This document shows, one piece after another, positions 1 to 7,354 of a DNA stretch of 16,381 nucleotides. The notes below the pieces were generated by a model. The model worked only from the letters and a program-made list of their open reading frames with translations. It was not told the DNA's origin and ran no database searches. Made by a program: the position numbers and the translations under genes. Position 1 is the first letter of the stretch; each line of letters starts with the position of its first letter. The DNA comes from Candidatus Coatesiibacteriota bacterium (GTDB lineage: Bacteria > B130-G9), in NCBI GenBank assembly GCA_016929465.1, contig JAFGIT010000409.1:1-16381 (forward strand). The letters are read 5' to 3'.

Positions 1-1185
1 AACGCCTATTGCATGACGGTATTTGACAAGCATCTATACATTGGGACCTTCAATGACTATTCTGGCTGCGAGGTCTGGCGCACCGATGGCTCTCTGAACG
101 AGGGCGGCCCGGAGATGAACTGGGAGACGGTCAACTATGGAGGCTTCAAGTCATCTGGTTCGGGAGCAGCCAATATATGTGTTATGGATATGGTAGTATA
201 TAAGGACTCCCTGTATGCTGGGACTCATAACAGGTGCTGGGGGAGTGGATACACCACAGAGACTCAATGGAGTGCTGGTCGTATCTTCCGATTCGCGCCC
301 AATCAAAATGATTCCAGAAACTGGGATCTAGTCTGGGACGGTGTTGTTAATCCAGGGGGAGACCCTCCCAAGTACGCCCTCGCCGCTAGATGCTTCACCG
401 AATTTCAGAATAAATTATATGTTGGGCTATTTCATGACTCAGGCCATGACATATTTAATTCAGATGGTGGCTCATGGACGGGTGTCAGCAACATCGATGG
501 GGAGAACGTTAGCGACGTCATTGATCTAATAAACTTCTGTGATACGAATGAAGATCCACCGACAAACCATATGTATGCCACGGCCGGACAGGGCACTTCA
601 CAGCTCGTTTGGCGCACCGCCGACGGGATGAACTGGGAAGAAAGAAGCGAAGTTGGCTTCGGCGATGAAAACAATGAGAGCCTATTCTGCTTTGGGACCT
701 TTGGGAAAGCCCACGAGTTCAATGCTCTTTATGTAGGTACCTGGAACAACACTGACGAGGATGGAACTGGTACGGAAATCTGGCAAACGCCCAAGCCCGA
801 CAGCGATTGCACCTACATAACACTCACATCATTTGACGCAGCAGCGCAAAAAGACGGCTCAATTATGCTCCGATGGGAGACTGGCACCGAGCTCGGATCA
901 GCCGGATTCCACCTTTATCGGAGCGAATCCCCGGACTTCCGCTCCTTCGAGAGAATTACCCAAAAAATGATACCAGCTAGAGGCTCAGCGGCCGAGGGTG
1001 CGGTCTATAGAGCGCTCGATAAGTCTGTCGAACCAGGCACGCTCTATTATTATTTCCTGGTGGAAATAGACGCCAACGGAAAGATGTCCACGTTTGGCCC
1101 CGTTCAGGCAAGGGCAAAAGTCCCCATCCCCGAAACATTCGAGATGTACTCCGCAATAATCCAGATGGATACAAACGGCGTCTGA
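1..1185 (+). CDS. Secreted beta-propeller-like protein with C-terminal Fn3-like domain (5' partial)
   Basis: The reading frame is open from base 1 (residues N-A-Y-C precede the first visible ATG at 13), so the true start and any signal peptide lie upstream. The visible part has about five degenerate repeats of 50-70 residues. Each carries a short beta-strand motif of the type LYIGTFND or LYVGTWNN, followed by a strand such as GCEVWRTDG or GTEIWQT, which is typical of bacterial beta-propeller or kelch-like extracellular proteins. From about residue 275 there is a fibronectin-III-like module, recognisable by LRWETGTELGSAGFHLYRS and a closing TLYYYFLVEIDANG. Such proteins are exported or surface-exposed, and the ligand is unknown. 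The end is a plain TGA at 1183-1185, with no LPXTG motif or C-terminal membrane anchor seen. It converges with the leftward membrane-protein gene. Fold type is fairly sure; function is unknown. Confidence 0.75.
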   Translation, partial: NAYCMTVFDKHLYIGTFNDYSGCEVWRTDGSLNEGGPEMNWETVNYGGFKSSGSGAANICVMDMVVYKDSLYAGTHNRCWGSGYTTETQWSAGRIFRFAPNQNDSRNWDLVWDGVVNPGGDPPKYALAARCFTEFQNKLYVGLFHDSGHDIFNSDGGSWTGVSNIDGENVSDVIDLINFCDTNEDPPTNHMYATAGQGTSQLVWRTADGMNWEERSEVGFGDENNESLFCFGTFGKAHEFNALYVGTWNNTDEDGTGTEIWQTPKPDSDCTYITLTSFDAAAQKDGSIMLRWETGTELGSAGFHLYRSESPDFRSFERITQKMIPARGSAAEGAVYRALDKSVEPGTLYYYFLVEIDANGKMSTFGPVQARAKVPIPETFEMYSAIIQMDTNGV

Positions 1186-1281
1186 GAGTTATCCTGATCC
1201 TCTCCATGCCGTATAGATGCGTCAGGCAATTCGAGCAAGGAGATCGAGAATTCGCGATTGCGAATAAGGGGAGTTCAAGTC

Positions 1282-2736
1282 CTATTTGGGCTCCAATGCC
1301 TTCAGCATGACATAGACCTCGTCTGATGGCCCAATGGTGTAATCCTCAACCTCCCCATCAGGCCTTCTAAGGCTAATCCTGCGTTGAAGCTCGGATGGAA
1401 GATTGCCGGGGTCGCTCTCAGCAGATATCTGCTCGGAAACCGACATAACATCTCCCAAGAGAGTCTTGCGTTCGCCCTGTCCCGCATACAACGACACGCC
1501 TGGCCTAAGATGGTCGAAGGCTCTCCTCCAACGAGAGAGCGGATTTGCCGGTCTTGGATTCCCGGCTCCATCTTTGCCATTCCCTCCTCCAACGGACAGC
1601 TGCCATCCATTGTTCATCCCTGCGCGGCTTCGCAGCTCATCGATCTCCTTCTGAAATATCTCATCCGAGGCGCGCATCTTGCGAATGTTGTCCGGCGCCT
1701 CGTCCACAATCTCCTTCAGCCAGCCCTCCATCCAGATTCGCTCCCGCTTCGCTTCTGAGGACGCGATATCCGGCTCATCCCTCGTCATCAAATTCAGGCC
1801 AAACGCCATCACTATCGAGATCGCGACTATCGCGCCAATAGCAGCATACATCGGTCCCAATTTGACTGACTGACTGGCATAGACGGGTCTTAGCCCTTCG
1901 CTCTTTCCGAATGCGAGTTCATCTGCCTTCAAGAGGTCAGCATCAGCGCTTGTCCGCAATAGGACTCCCCGTCTCTCACTCCAGGAATCTCGGAGTTTAC
2001 TCCTGCGAACTACCATCAGGATTGCCGTGCCGATGACTGCACTAGAGAACAGGAACGAGGCTATGCTGGCAGGAAATAGCATCAGCCCCATCATGGATAG
2101 CATTGTAGCACAATGTCCGGAGATAAATGAGACCAGCACCACGCCGATAACGACATATAATCCCAGATGGCGAGATTGCTTATTCATCGAGGGTATTGAG
2201 GCGATCAATAAAACGAGCGCCGCGATCATCACCAGAATAGTGACGCCGATTAATCCGCGAGTCGCCACGACCGCGATGAGCACTATGAAAAATCCATAAA
2301 TGGACCTCGTGAACGCATCGCGGGACAGAAATCCGCAGCAGCCGTTCGGCTTGCTCTTCCCTGCCTGACGACCGGTGTTGACATCGACCGTATCGCCAAA
2401 TGGGCTGCTCTTCCCTGCTCCATCACGAAAGAACAAGGCCGAGGCGCCGATGCTCGCGATCATCGCTGGTGCGAATGCCCCGAGCATGCATACGATCGAG
2501 ATCGAGAGACAACGCATCCGCAGAACGGAGGCCAGGGACGCCGCCATGACACTGGTTGCTATTGCGAGCAGGAGCGCCCCGGGTATCCTCGGACATGTGC
2601 TTGCAGTGGCCAAGAAAATCACAGAGAAGAGAACTGAGATACTCATCAAGGCGACGAGCCGGACTGCCCCTCCGAGCATATACATCGCCAGGATCGCCAG
2701 CAAGACCGCCGTGACTATCAGCGTCGAGTATTTCAT
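1282..2736 (-). CDS. Polytopic membrane protein of unknown function
   Basis: I do not recognise this 484-residue protein. Hydrophobicity by eye suggests 8-9 membrane segments in two blocks. About four lie between residues 5 and 103, and four more between about 145 and 243. A last isolated helix sits near 296-315. Polar linkers lie at about 104-144 (containing a CC pair, residues 133-134) and 244-295. The soluble C-terminal tail of about 165 residues is charged, with a Gly/Asn-rich stretch near 383-397 and an ending rich in acidic residues. The start ATG is preceded directly by AGGAG with no spacer, which is abnormal. A GAGG 11 bases further upstream may be the working ribosome-binding site. 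The gene diverges from dapL and converges with the propeller gene, so it appears monocistronic. It could be part of a transport or assembly system, but nothing in the sequence fixes that. Confidence 0.75.
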   Translation of the reverse strand: MKYSTLIVTAVLLAILAMYMLGGAVRLVALMSISVLFSVIFLATASTCPRIPGALLLAIATSVMAASLASVLRMRCLSISIVCMLGAFAPAMIASIGASALFFRDGAGKSSPFGDTVDVNTGRQAGKSKPNGCCGFLSRDAFTRSIYGFFIVLIAVVATRGLIGVTILVMIAALVLLIASIPSMNKQSRHLGLYVVIGVVLVSFISGHCATMLSMMGLMLFPASIASFLFSSAVIGTAILMVVRRSKLRDSWSERRGVLLRTSADADLLKADELAFGKSEGLRPVYASQSVKLGPMYAAIGAIVAISIVMAFGLNLMTRDEPDIASSEAKRERIWMEGWLKEIVDEAPDNIRKMRASDEIFQKEIDELRSRAGMNNGWQLSVGGGNGKDGAGNPRPANPLSRWRRAFDHLRPGVSLYAGQGERKTLLGDVMSVSEQISAESDPGNLPSELQRRISLRRPDGEVEDYTIGPSDEVYVMLKALEPK

Positions 2737-2829
2737 CTCCTATGCAGCCTCAGGAAGGCATTTGCATCGATCATAAATCGCCCATCTCCCGATTCACTCG
2801 ACGAGTTTTAATGGATCGCCACCATGATC

Positions 2830-2858
2830 ATTCTGACTCTCGAGGATGCAAACGTCAA
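2830..2858 (-). promoter_or_regulatory. Candidate sigma-70-type promoter for the membrane-protein gene
   Basis: Reading leftward, a -35-like TTGACG (2853-2858) and a -10-like CAGAAT (2830-2835) are separated by exactly 17 bases. Transcription would start near 2823 and give a leader of roughly 87 bases before the ATG at 2736. The call rests on consensus resemblance only. Confidence 0.4.
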
Positions 2859-2903
2859 CATTTCACGGCCCTCGGATACCATCTTGCTGGAACCGATGAG
2901 ACG

Positions 2904-2934
2904 AAAAAACCTCCTCAATCGATGCGAAGAGGAG
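2904..2934 (-). terminator. Leftward intrinsic terminator with no matching gene
   Basis: On the minus strand a stem CTCCTC/GAGGAG (2929-2934 with 2911-2916) encloses an inner TCG/CGA stem with a CAT loop. It is followed by G and six T residues (2904-2909 on the plus strand as A). This is a good intrinsic-terminator shape. No leftward gene ends here, and the neighbouring gene on the right reads the other way. It may block antisense transcripts from the dapL side, or end a small RNA. Confidence 0.5.
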
Positions 2935-2940
2935 TAAATA

Positions 2941-2969
2941 TTGACATTGGGGTGCCCATTGGCTAGCTT
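2941..2969 (+). promoter_or_regulatory. Candidate promoter for the dapL operon
   Basis: A perfect -35 hexamer TTGACA (2941-2946) is followed after 17 bases by a weak -10 TAGCTT (2964-2969). Transcription would begin near 2976. That is downstream of the furthest GTG start (2970) and supports the later start cluster at 3012-3018. Confidence 0.35.
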
Positions 2970-3011
2970 GTGATTTCTGCTTGGTTTTCTAATTCAATTG
3001 CTTCCTGGAGT

Positions 3012-4181
3012 ATGGTGTTGTCCTTTGAATCGCGCAGGCTGAGTTTGCTCCCCCCCTATCTATTCGCACGACTTGATGCCCAAAAAAGAGAGGCACTTGC
3101 GGCTGGGGTCGATGTAATCGACTTCGGTGTCGGGGATCCCGACCTTCCGAGCCCGGACGAAGCGGTCGCGGCGCTTTGTGAAGCTGCAAAGCATAGCAAG
3201 AATCACCGCTATCCACCGTATAGAGGCACCCTCGAATTTCGAGAGGCGTGCGCGAGATGGCTTTTGACAAGACATGAGGTGCGGATCGATCCGGAGACTG
3301 AGGTCCTCGGGCTGATCGGCTCCAAGGAGGGCCTTGCCCATCTCGCTCTCGGCATCGTCAATTCGTCGGACGTTGTACTGTGTCCCGACCCGGGCTATCC
3401 CGTCTATCTTGCGTCAACAATTCTCGCCGGTGGAGAACCATTCAGAATCCCGCTGCTCGCGGAGCGCGGATTTCTGCCGGACCTATCCGCCGTTCCTCAG
3501 AAAATCGTGGAACGTGCGAGCCTGATGTTCCTGAATTACCCCAATAATCCGACGGGAGCGTGCGCAAGCGCGTCCTTCCTGAATGAAGCAGTTGGCTTTG
3601 CGAGAGCCAACGACATGGTCGTGTGCCATGATGCGGCTTACATAGATGTCGCCCTCGAAGGCCCGAAACAGAAGTGCATGCTGGCGACTTGCAGGGACAA
3701 ATCGAACATAATAGAGCTCTTCTCCTTCTCCAAGACCTTCAATATGACGGGATGGCGCGTCGCGTTCGCCGCCGGTGATCCAGAGCTTATCTCCGCACTT
3801 GGAAAGGTGAAGACGAACCTCGACTCCGGTGCATTCATGCCGATACAAACGGCCGTGATCGAGGCGATGCAGAAGTGCGATGATTTCCCGAACAGGATGG
3901 GAGAGGTCTATAGAGAGCGGCGGGACATCCTCCTGCCCGCGCTCGCAAAGGCCGGAATTGATGCAAAGCCCCCTCGAGCTGCATTCTACGTGTGGGGCAG
4001 AATCCGGAAGGATATCGGCTCCGCGACGCTCGCTGAGCAGATACTCGCCAGATGCGGAATCCTCGCCGCCCCCGGCGTCGCTTTTGGCCGGCATGGCGAG
4101 GGATATCTGAGATTTTCATTGACGCTTTCAACCGAGCGTGTTCGTGAGGCTGCAGACAGGCTTTCGAGAGTAAGTTTCTAG
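3012..4181 (+). CDS. dapL: LL-diaminopimelate aminotransferase-type PLP enzyme
   Basis: This is a class I/II (fold type I) PLP-dependent aminotransferase. The N-terminal LPPYLFARLDAQKREA followed by VIDFGVGDPDLP is characteristic of the DapL group. That group makes LL-diaminopimelate from tetrahydrodipicolinate with glutamate as amino donor (lysine and peptidoglycan synthesis). Visible motifs are YPNNPTG (substrate and cofactor binding), CHDAAY with the PLP-contacting Asp and Tyr, and SFSKTFNMTGWR with the Schiff-base lysine at about residue 241. A late GYLRFSL supplies the carboxylate-binding Arg. Its 389 residues fit the family. Three start codons are consecutive: ATG 3012, GTG 3015 and TTG 3018. 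The only ribosome-binding site, GGAG at 3007-3010, is best spaced (7 bases) for TTG 3018, which also matches the usual N-terminal length. The GTG at 2970 falls inside the candidate promoter. Related aminotransferases of other specificity use the same motifs, so the exact substrate is inferred. Confidence 0.85.
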   Translation: MVLSFESRRLSLLPPYLFARLDAQKREALAAGVDVIDFGVGDPDLPSPDEAVAALCEAAKHSKNHRYPPYRGTLEFREACARWLLTRHEVRIDPETEVLGLIGSKEGLAHLALGIVNSSDVVLCPDPGYPVYLASTILAGGEPFRIPLLAERGFLPDLSAVPQKIVERASLMFLNYPNNPTGACASASFLNEAVGFARANDMVVCHDAAYIDVALEGPKQKCMLATCRDKSNIIELFSFSKTFNMTGWRVAFAAGDPELISALGKVKTNLDSGAFMPIQTAVIEAMQKCDDFPNRMGEVYRERRDILLPALAKAGIDAKPPRAAFYVWGRIRKDIGSATLAEQILARCGILAAPGVAFGRHGEGYLRFSLTLSTERVREAADRLSRVSF

Positions 4182-4191
4182 GGAGATAGTG

Positions 4192-6429
4192 ATGGTGGAG
4201 CCAAAGACCATAATGATTATAGGCGCCGGCATTCTTCAGCTGCCTGCCATTCGGCTTGCCAAGGAGATGGGGCTTATCACTATGGTTTCCGATATGAATC
4301 CCCGTGCGATCGGGATGAGATACGCGGATATACCGCTCATCGTGAGCACACGCGACATAGAGGGGACCGTTAGGGCGGCGAGGGATTACGCCACTCACCG
4401 CAAGATAGACGGGGTCATCACCGTCGGAACCGATGCCTCCAGGACGGTCGCGGCAGTTGCGAATGCCCTCGGGCTTCCCGGCAACAAGTTCGAGACGGCA
4501 GAAGTATCCACCAATAAGATCAAGATGCGGCGCCGGTTTCTCGAGCACAACGTCCCATCCCCCAATTTCAGGGGAGTGTGGACCCTGCAGGAAGCACACA
4601 GGGCAGCAGAGCAGCTCGGTTCGTGGCCTCTAGTGATGAAGCCCTCTGACAACATGGGCGCGAGAGGTGTCATGCAGGTCGACTCGATGGAAATAATCCC
4701 TGAAGCATTCCACAGAGCGAAGGAGGCCTCGCCGTCGGGTGAACTCATAATCGAGGAATTCATGGATGGTCCGGAGCTATCAATCGACGCTCTGGTCTTT
4801 GACGATGAAGTCAGATTCGTGGGAATTGCCGACAGAATCATCGGCTATCCTCCTTACTTCGTCGAACTGGGGCACACCATGCCGAGCACTCTCCCACAGG
4901 ACAAAATTGATGAGGCATGCGAAGTGATGAGGAGGGGGATAGCGGCACTGGGCCTCACAGTCGGCGCCGCCAAGGGGGACATTAAGGTCACCTCAAAGGG
5001 CGTTATGATCGGCGAATTGGCTTCCAGGCTCTCCGGCGGCTTCATGTCGAGCCACACATACCCCCTCTCGACAGGCGTCAGCAGCATCAAGGCCGCGCTC
5101 GAGATCGCCCTTGGAATGAATCCAACCGATCTCGAACCCAAATTCAGCAAAGTAGCGGCGGAGAGGGCCGTTTTCTGTGAACCCGGGCAGGTCAGGAGGA
5201 TATCCGGGATAGACGCGGCTCAGAAGGCGGAGGGCGTGGTCGATGTCGTCGTTCACGTCAGGCCGGGTGACTACGTACACCCGCCAACCTGCAACCTGGA
5301 CAAACCGATGAACATAATCACGATAGCCGACACCCGCGAAGAGGCCGTCCGCCTAAATGATCAGGCAAGGGACATGATCTCGGTAGAGATCGGAAAGCCG
5401 GTAAAACTCACTCATAAGTTGCTACGCGACAACGCGAGGAAGCTCTTCGGCCTTGTTTGTAGGGCTTGCGAAGTCTGCGATGGCAAGGATTGTCCCACAG
5501 GCGTCCCCGGTATGGGTGCGGTCGGCACCGGAGACTCATTCAGGGCCAACCTGGACGCTCTGCGCGATTACAAGATAAACGTCCGCTCCATTCATTCTGT
5601 GAAGAAGGCGGACACATCATGCGAGCTATTCGGGACATCAATGTCCTGTCCCGTCCTTGCCGCGCCGCTTACAGGAACTAATCTGAACATGGGTGGCGCC
5701 CTGACAGAGGAGGAATATGCGAAAATAGTCGTCAGCGGATGCAAAAAGGCTGGGACAATAGGCGTCGTTGGCGACGGAGCACTCCCGAAGATGTATCACG
5801 CCGGACTCTCCGCAATCGCGGAGTGTGGGGGCTTCGGCATCCCCATCTTCAAACCGCGTGCGAAACTCGAGGATATCGTGGAACGTCTCGATGCTGCCGC
5901 TAAGGTCAACTGCATTGCAGTCGGCATCGATGTCGATGCTGCCGCCTTCCTCACGATGGATTTGATGCAGCAAGCCGTTGAGACGAAATCGGTCAAGCAG
6001 CTGAGGGAGATAGTCAGTGCGACCGACCTGCCGTTCATTGTGAAGGGGGTAATGACAGTTTGGGATGCCGTCGCTGCCGTCGAGGCGGGAGCTGCTGCGA
6101 TCATCGTCTCGAACCACGGCGGACGTGTTCTAGATAACATGCCAGGGGCGCTTCACGTCCTTTCGGACATCGTCTCGGTTGTAAAGGACAAGGTCACGAT
6201 TCTCGTTGATGGGGGGATCCGGTCCGGGGCCGATGTTCTGAAGTGCATCGCGCTCGGGGCCGACGCTGTCCTAATTGGGAGGCCCATTTCTGTTGCCGCT
6301 TTCGGAGCGGGAATTGAGGGCGTCGAATTCTATATGAACTCGATCCGAAGGGAACTCGAGAACTCCATGATACTGACGGGCTGCGCAACAATCGCGGATA
6401 TCGGCAGAGATGTAATCTGCAGGACTTGA
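4192..6429 (+). CDS. Fusion of ATP-grasp ligase-like and FMN alpha-hydroxyacid dehydrogenase-like domains
   Basis: This 745-residue cytosolic protein joins two enzymes. Residues 1 to about 405 are an ATP-grasp unit. It has a pre-ATP-grasp start with a glycine-rich turn IIGAG, the ATP-binding lysine in LVMKPSDNMGARG (K150), ELIIEEFMDGPE, and the metal-binding GELASRLSGG (E275). Residues about 406-745 resemble the FMN-dependent alpha-hydroxyacid oxidase family. They carry FIVKGV (K618), SNHGGR with the catalytic His642 and Arg645, and LVDGGIRSGADVL plus IGRP for FMN phosphate. At the join is a cluster C423-x2-C426-x2-C429-x4-C434, a likely Fe-S or zinc site. Stand-alone clostridial-type members of this oxidoreductase group carry a similar N-terminal cluster. 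The gene starts 10 bases after dapL. GGGAG at 4181-4185 lies 6 bases before ATG 4192; a GTG at 4189 is possible. Substrates are unknown. Domain calls are firm; the coupled reaction is inference. Confidence 0.85.
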   Translation: MVEPKTIMIIGAGILQLPAIRLAKEMGLITMVSDMNPRAIGMRYADIPLIVSTRDIEGTVRAARDYATHRKIDGVITVGTDASRTVAAVANALGLPGNKFETAEVSTNKIKMRRRFLEHNVPSPNFRGVWTLQEAHRAAEQLGSWPLVMKPSDNMGARGVMQVDSMEIIPEAFHRAKEASPSGELIIEEFMDGPELSIDALVFDDEVRFVGIADRIIGYPPYFVELGHTMPSTLPQDKIDEACEVMRRGIAALGLTVGAAKGDIKVTSKGVMIGELASRLSGGFMSSHTYPLSTGVSSIKAALEIALGMNPTDLEPKFSKVAAERAVFCEPGQVRRISGIDAAQKAEGVVDVVVHVRPGDYVHPPTCNLDKPMNIITIADTREEAVRLNDQARDMISVEIGKPVKLTHKLLRDNARKLFGLVCRACEVCDGKDCPTGVPGMGAVGTGDSFRANLDALRDYKINVRSIHSVKKADTSCELFGTSMSCPVLAAPLTGTNLNMGGALTEEEYAKIVVSGCKKAGTIGVVGDGALPKMYHAGLSAIAECGGFGIPIFKPRAKLEDIVERLDAAAKVNCIAVGIDVDAAAFLTMDLMQQAVETKSVKQLREIVSATDLPFIVKGVMTVWDAVAAVEAGAAAIIVSNHGGRVLDNMPGALHVLSDIVSVVKDKVTILVDGGIRSGADVLKCIALGADAVLIGRPISVAAFGAGIEGVEFYMNSIRRELENSMILTGCATIADIGRDVICRT

Positions 6430-6476
6430 TTAGATGCGCTTGCCCTTGCGAGATAGCACCGAGCGACACTTATGCA

Positions 6477-6492
6477 TGGCCTGGAAAGGCCA
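6477..6492 (+). promoter_or_regulatory. GNRA-loop hairpin covering the ABC-gene ribosome-binding site
   Basis: TGGCCT and AGGCCA form a perfect 6-bp stem closed by the tetraloop GGAA, a stable GNRA type. The hairpin ends 5 bases before the ATG at 6498. The only Shine-Dalgarno-like sequence, AAGG at 6486-6489, is in its loop and 3' strand. Folding would hide the ribosome-binding site. There is no U-tract, so it is not a standard terminator. Confidence 0.5.
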
Positions 6493-6497
6493 GATAG

Positions 6498-7262
6498 ATG
6501 GCTGAGAAGCTCGGATTCAGGTCAGTCTCATTCGTCAGGCTCGAGCCCAATCAGCCAGGAGAGCCCCACACCGGTAAACGCGCGGTCATCAGAGATGTGT
6601 CCTTCAGCGCGAGGGTGGGTGAGATAACGGTCATCGCCGGCCCGTCTGGCTCCGGCAAGAGCACGCTCTTGAGGCTGGCAAATCGACTGCTCCTGCCCAC
6701 GGCCGGGTCGATACATCTGAGCGGCCAGGACATATCCCTCCTGGAGGTCACCTCCCTCAGGCGCAGGGTCGGACTCGTCCAGCAGACTCCGGCACTCTTC
6801 GCCGGACCCGTTGTCGATAACGTCCTCTATGGCCCGAGGCTATTGCCAGAGAAACTCGATACGGACAAGGCGGAAGAGCTCGCGGCAAAGAGCCTTGCTA
6901 TGGCAGGCCTGGATGAGACATTCCTGCAAAGGAAATCCGACGAGCTCTCAGGCGGGGAGATGCAGCGAGTCGCCGTAGCAAGGATCCTCGCCAACCAGCC
7001 CGAAGTGATTCTGTTGGATGAGCCTACCTCATCGCTGGACCCCGCATCGACATTTGCGTTCGAAAGACGCATAAAGGCGCTAGGCAAAATGGAGGAACAT
7101 GCAATTCTATTCGTCACACATGACGTCGAGCAGGCGAAGAGGGTCGGTGACCGAGCGATTCTCATCGTCAACGGCAAGATCGAAGATGAAGGGCCACTCC
7201 CGGACCTATTCATTGCCCAAAAAAACGAGGCCACTCGCGCATTCGTGAACGGCGAGCTATAG
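6498..7262 (+). CDS. ABC transporter ATP-binding protein without adjacent permease
   Basis: This is a complete 254-residue ABC ATPase. Walker A is GPSGSGKST (48-56) and the Q-loop lies in GLVQQTPALF (around 95-96). The signature is LSGGE (150-154), Walker B is VILLDEP (170-176), the D-loop is SSLD and the switch histidine is H208 in FVTHD. VQQTPALFAGPVVDNVLYGP resembles the PstB and FetA/YbbL branches of importer-type or metal-homeostasis ATPases. A 24-residue stretch before the first strand of the nucleotide-binding fold is slightly extended. The ATG is 68 bp after the fusion gene, in the same direction, so it may belong to the dapL transcript, with translation possibly tuned by the hairpin just upstream. 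No membrane component follows, because the next gene converges. The transported substrate cannot be told. Confidence 0.85.
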   Translation: MAEKLGFRSVSFVRLEPNQPGEPHTGKRAVIRDVSFSARVGEITVIAGPSGSGKSTLLRLANRLLLPTAGSIHLSGQDISLLEVTSLRRRVGLVQQTPALFAGPVVDNVLYGPRLLPEKLDTDKAEELAAKSLAMAGLDETFLQRKSDELSGGEMQRVAVARILANQPEVILLDEPTSSLDPASTFAFERRIKALGKMEEHAILFVTHDVEQAKRVGDRAILIVNGKIEDEGPLPDLFIAQKNEATRAFVNGEL

Positions 7263-7354
7263 CCGCCTGCGCTTCCTTCGCTTGCCTCATGAGGTCACAC
7301 CGAAACCCCGAAAATCGGAACGACCCATTGGAGGGTGCAGAATATCAGTCTGCT

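Noticed and set aside
1250-1265. Stem-loop ATTCGC-GATT-GCGAAT between convergent genes as a terminator
   Set aside because: The stem is only 6 bp and no T-run follows on either strand, so I did not call it.
2742-2966. 74-residue plus-strand frame in the divergent region
   Set aside because: It lacks a ribosome-binding site, runs through both candidate promoters and the leftward terminator, and shows no protein-like pattern.
3835-4599. 254-residue minus-strand frame across the dapL-fusion junction
   Set aside because: It overlaps two genes with strong family motifs on the other strand. Its Arg/Pro/Gly/Ser-rich composition is typical of a shadow frame.
7337-7353. Hairpin GCAGA/TCTGC just after the nrdD stop as a terminator
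   Set aside because: The 5-bp stem with a 7-base loop and no T-run is too weak to support.
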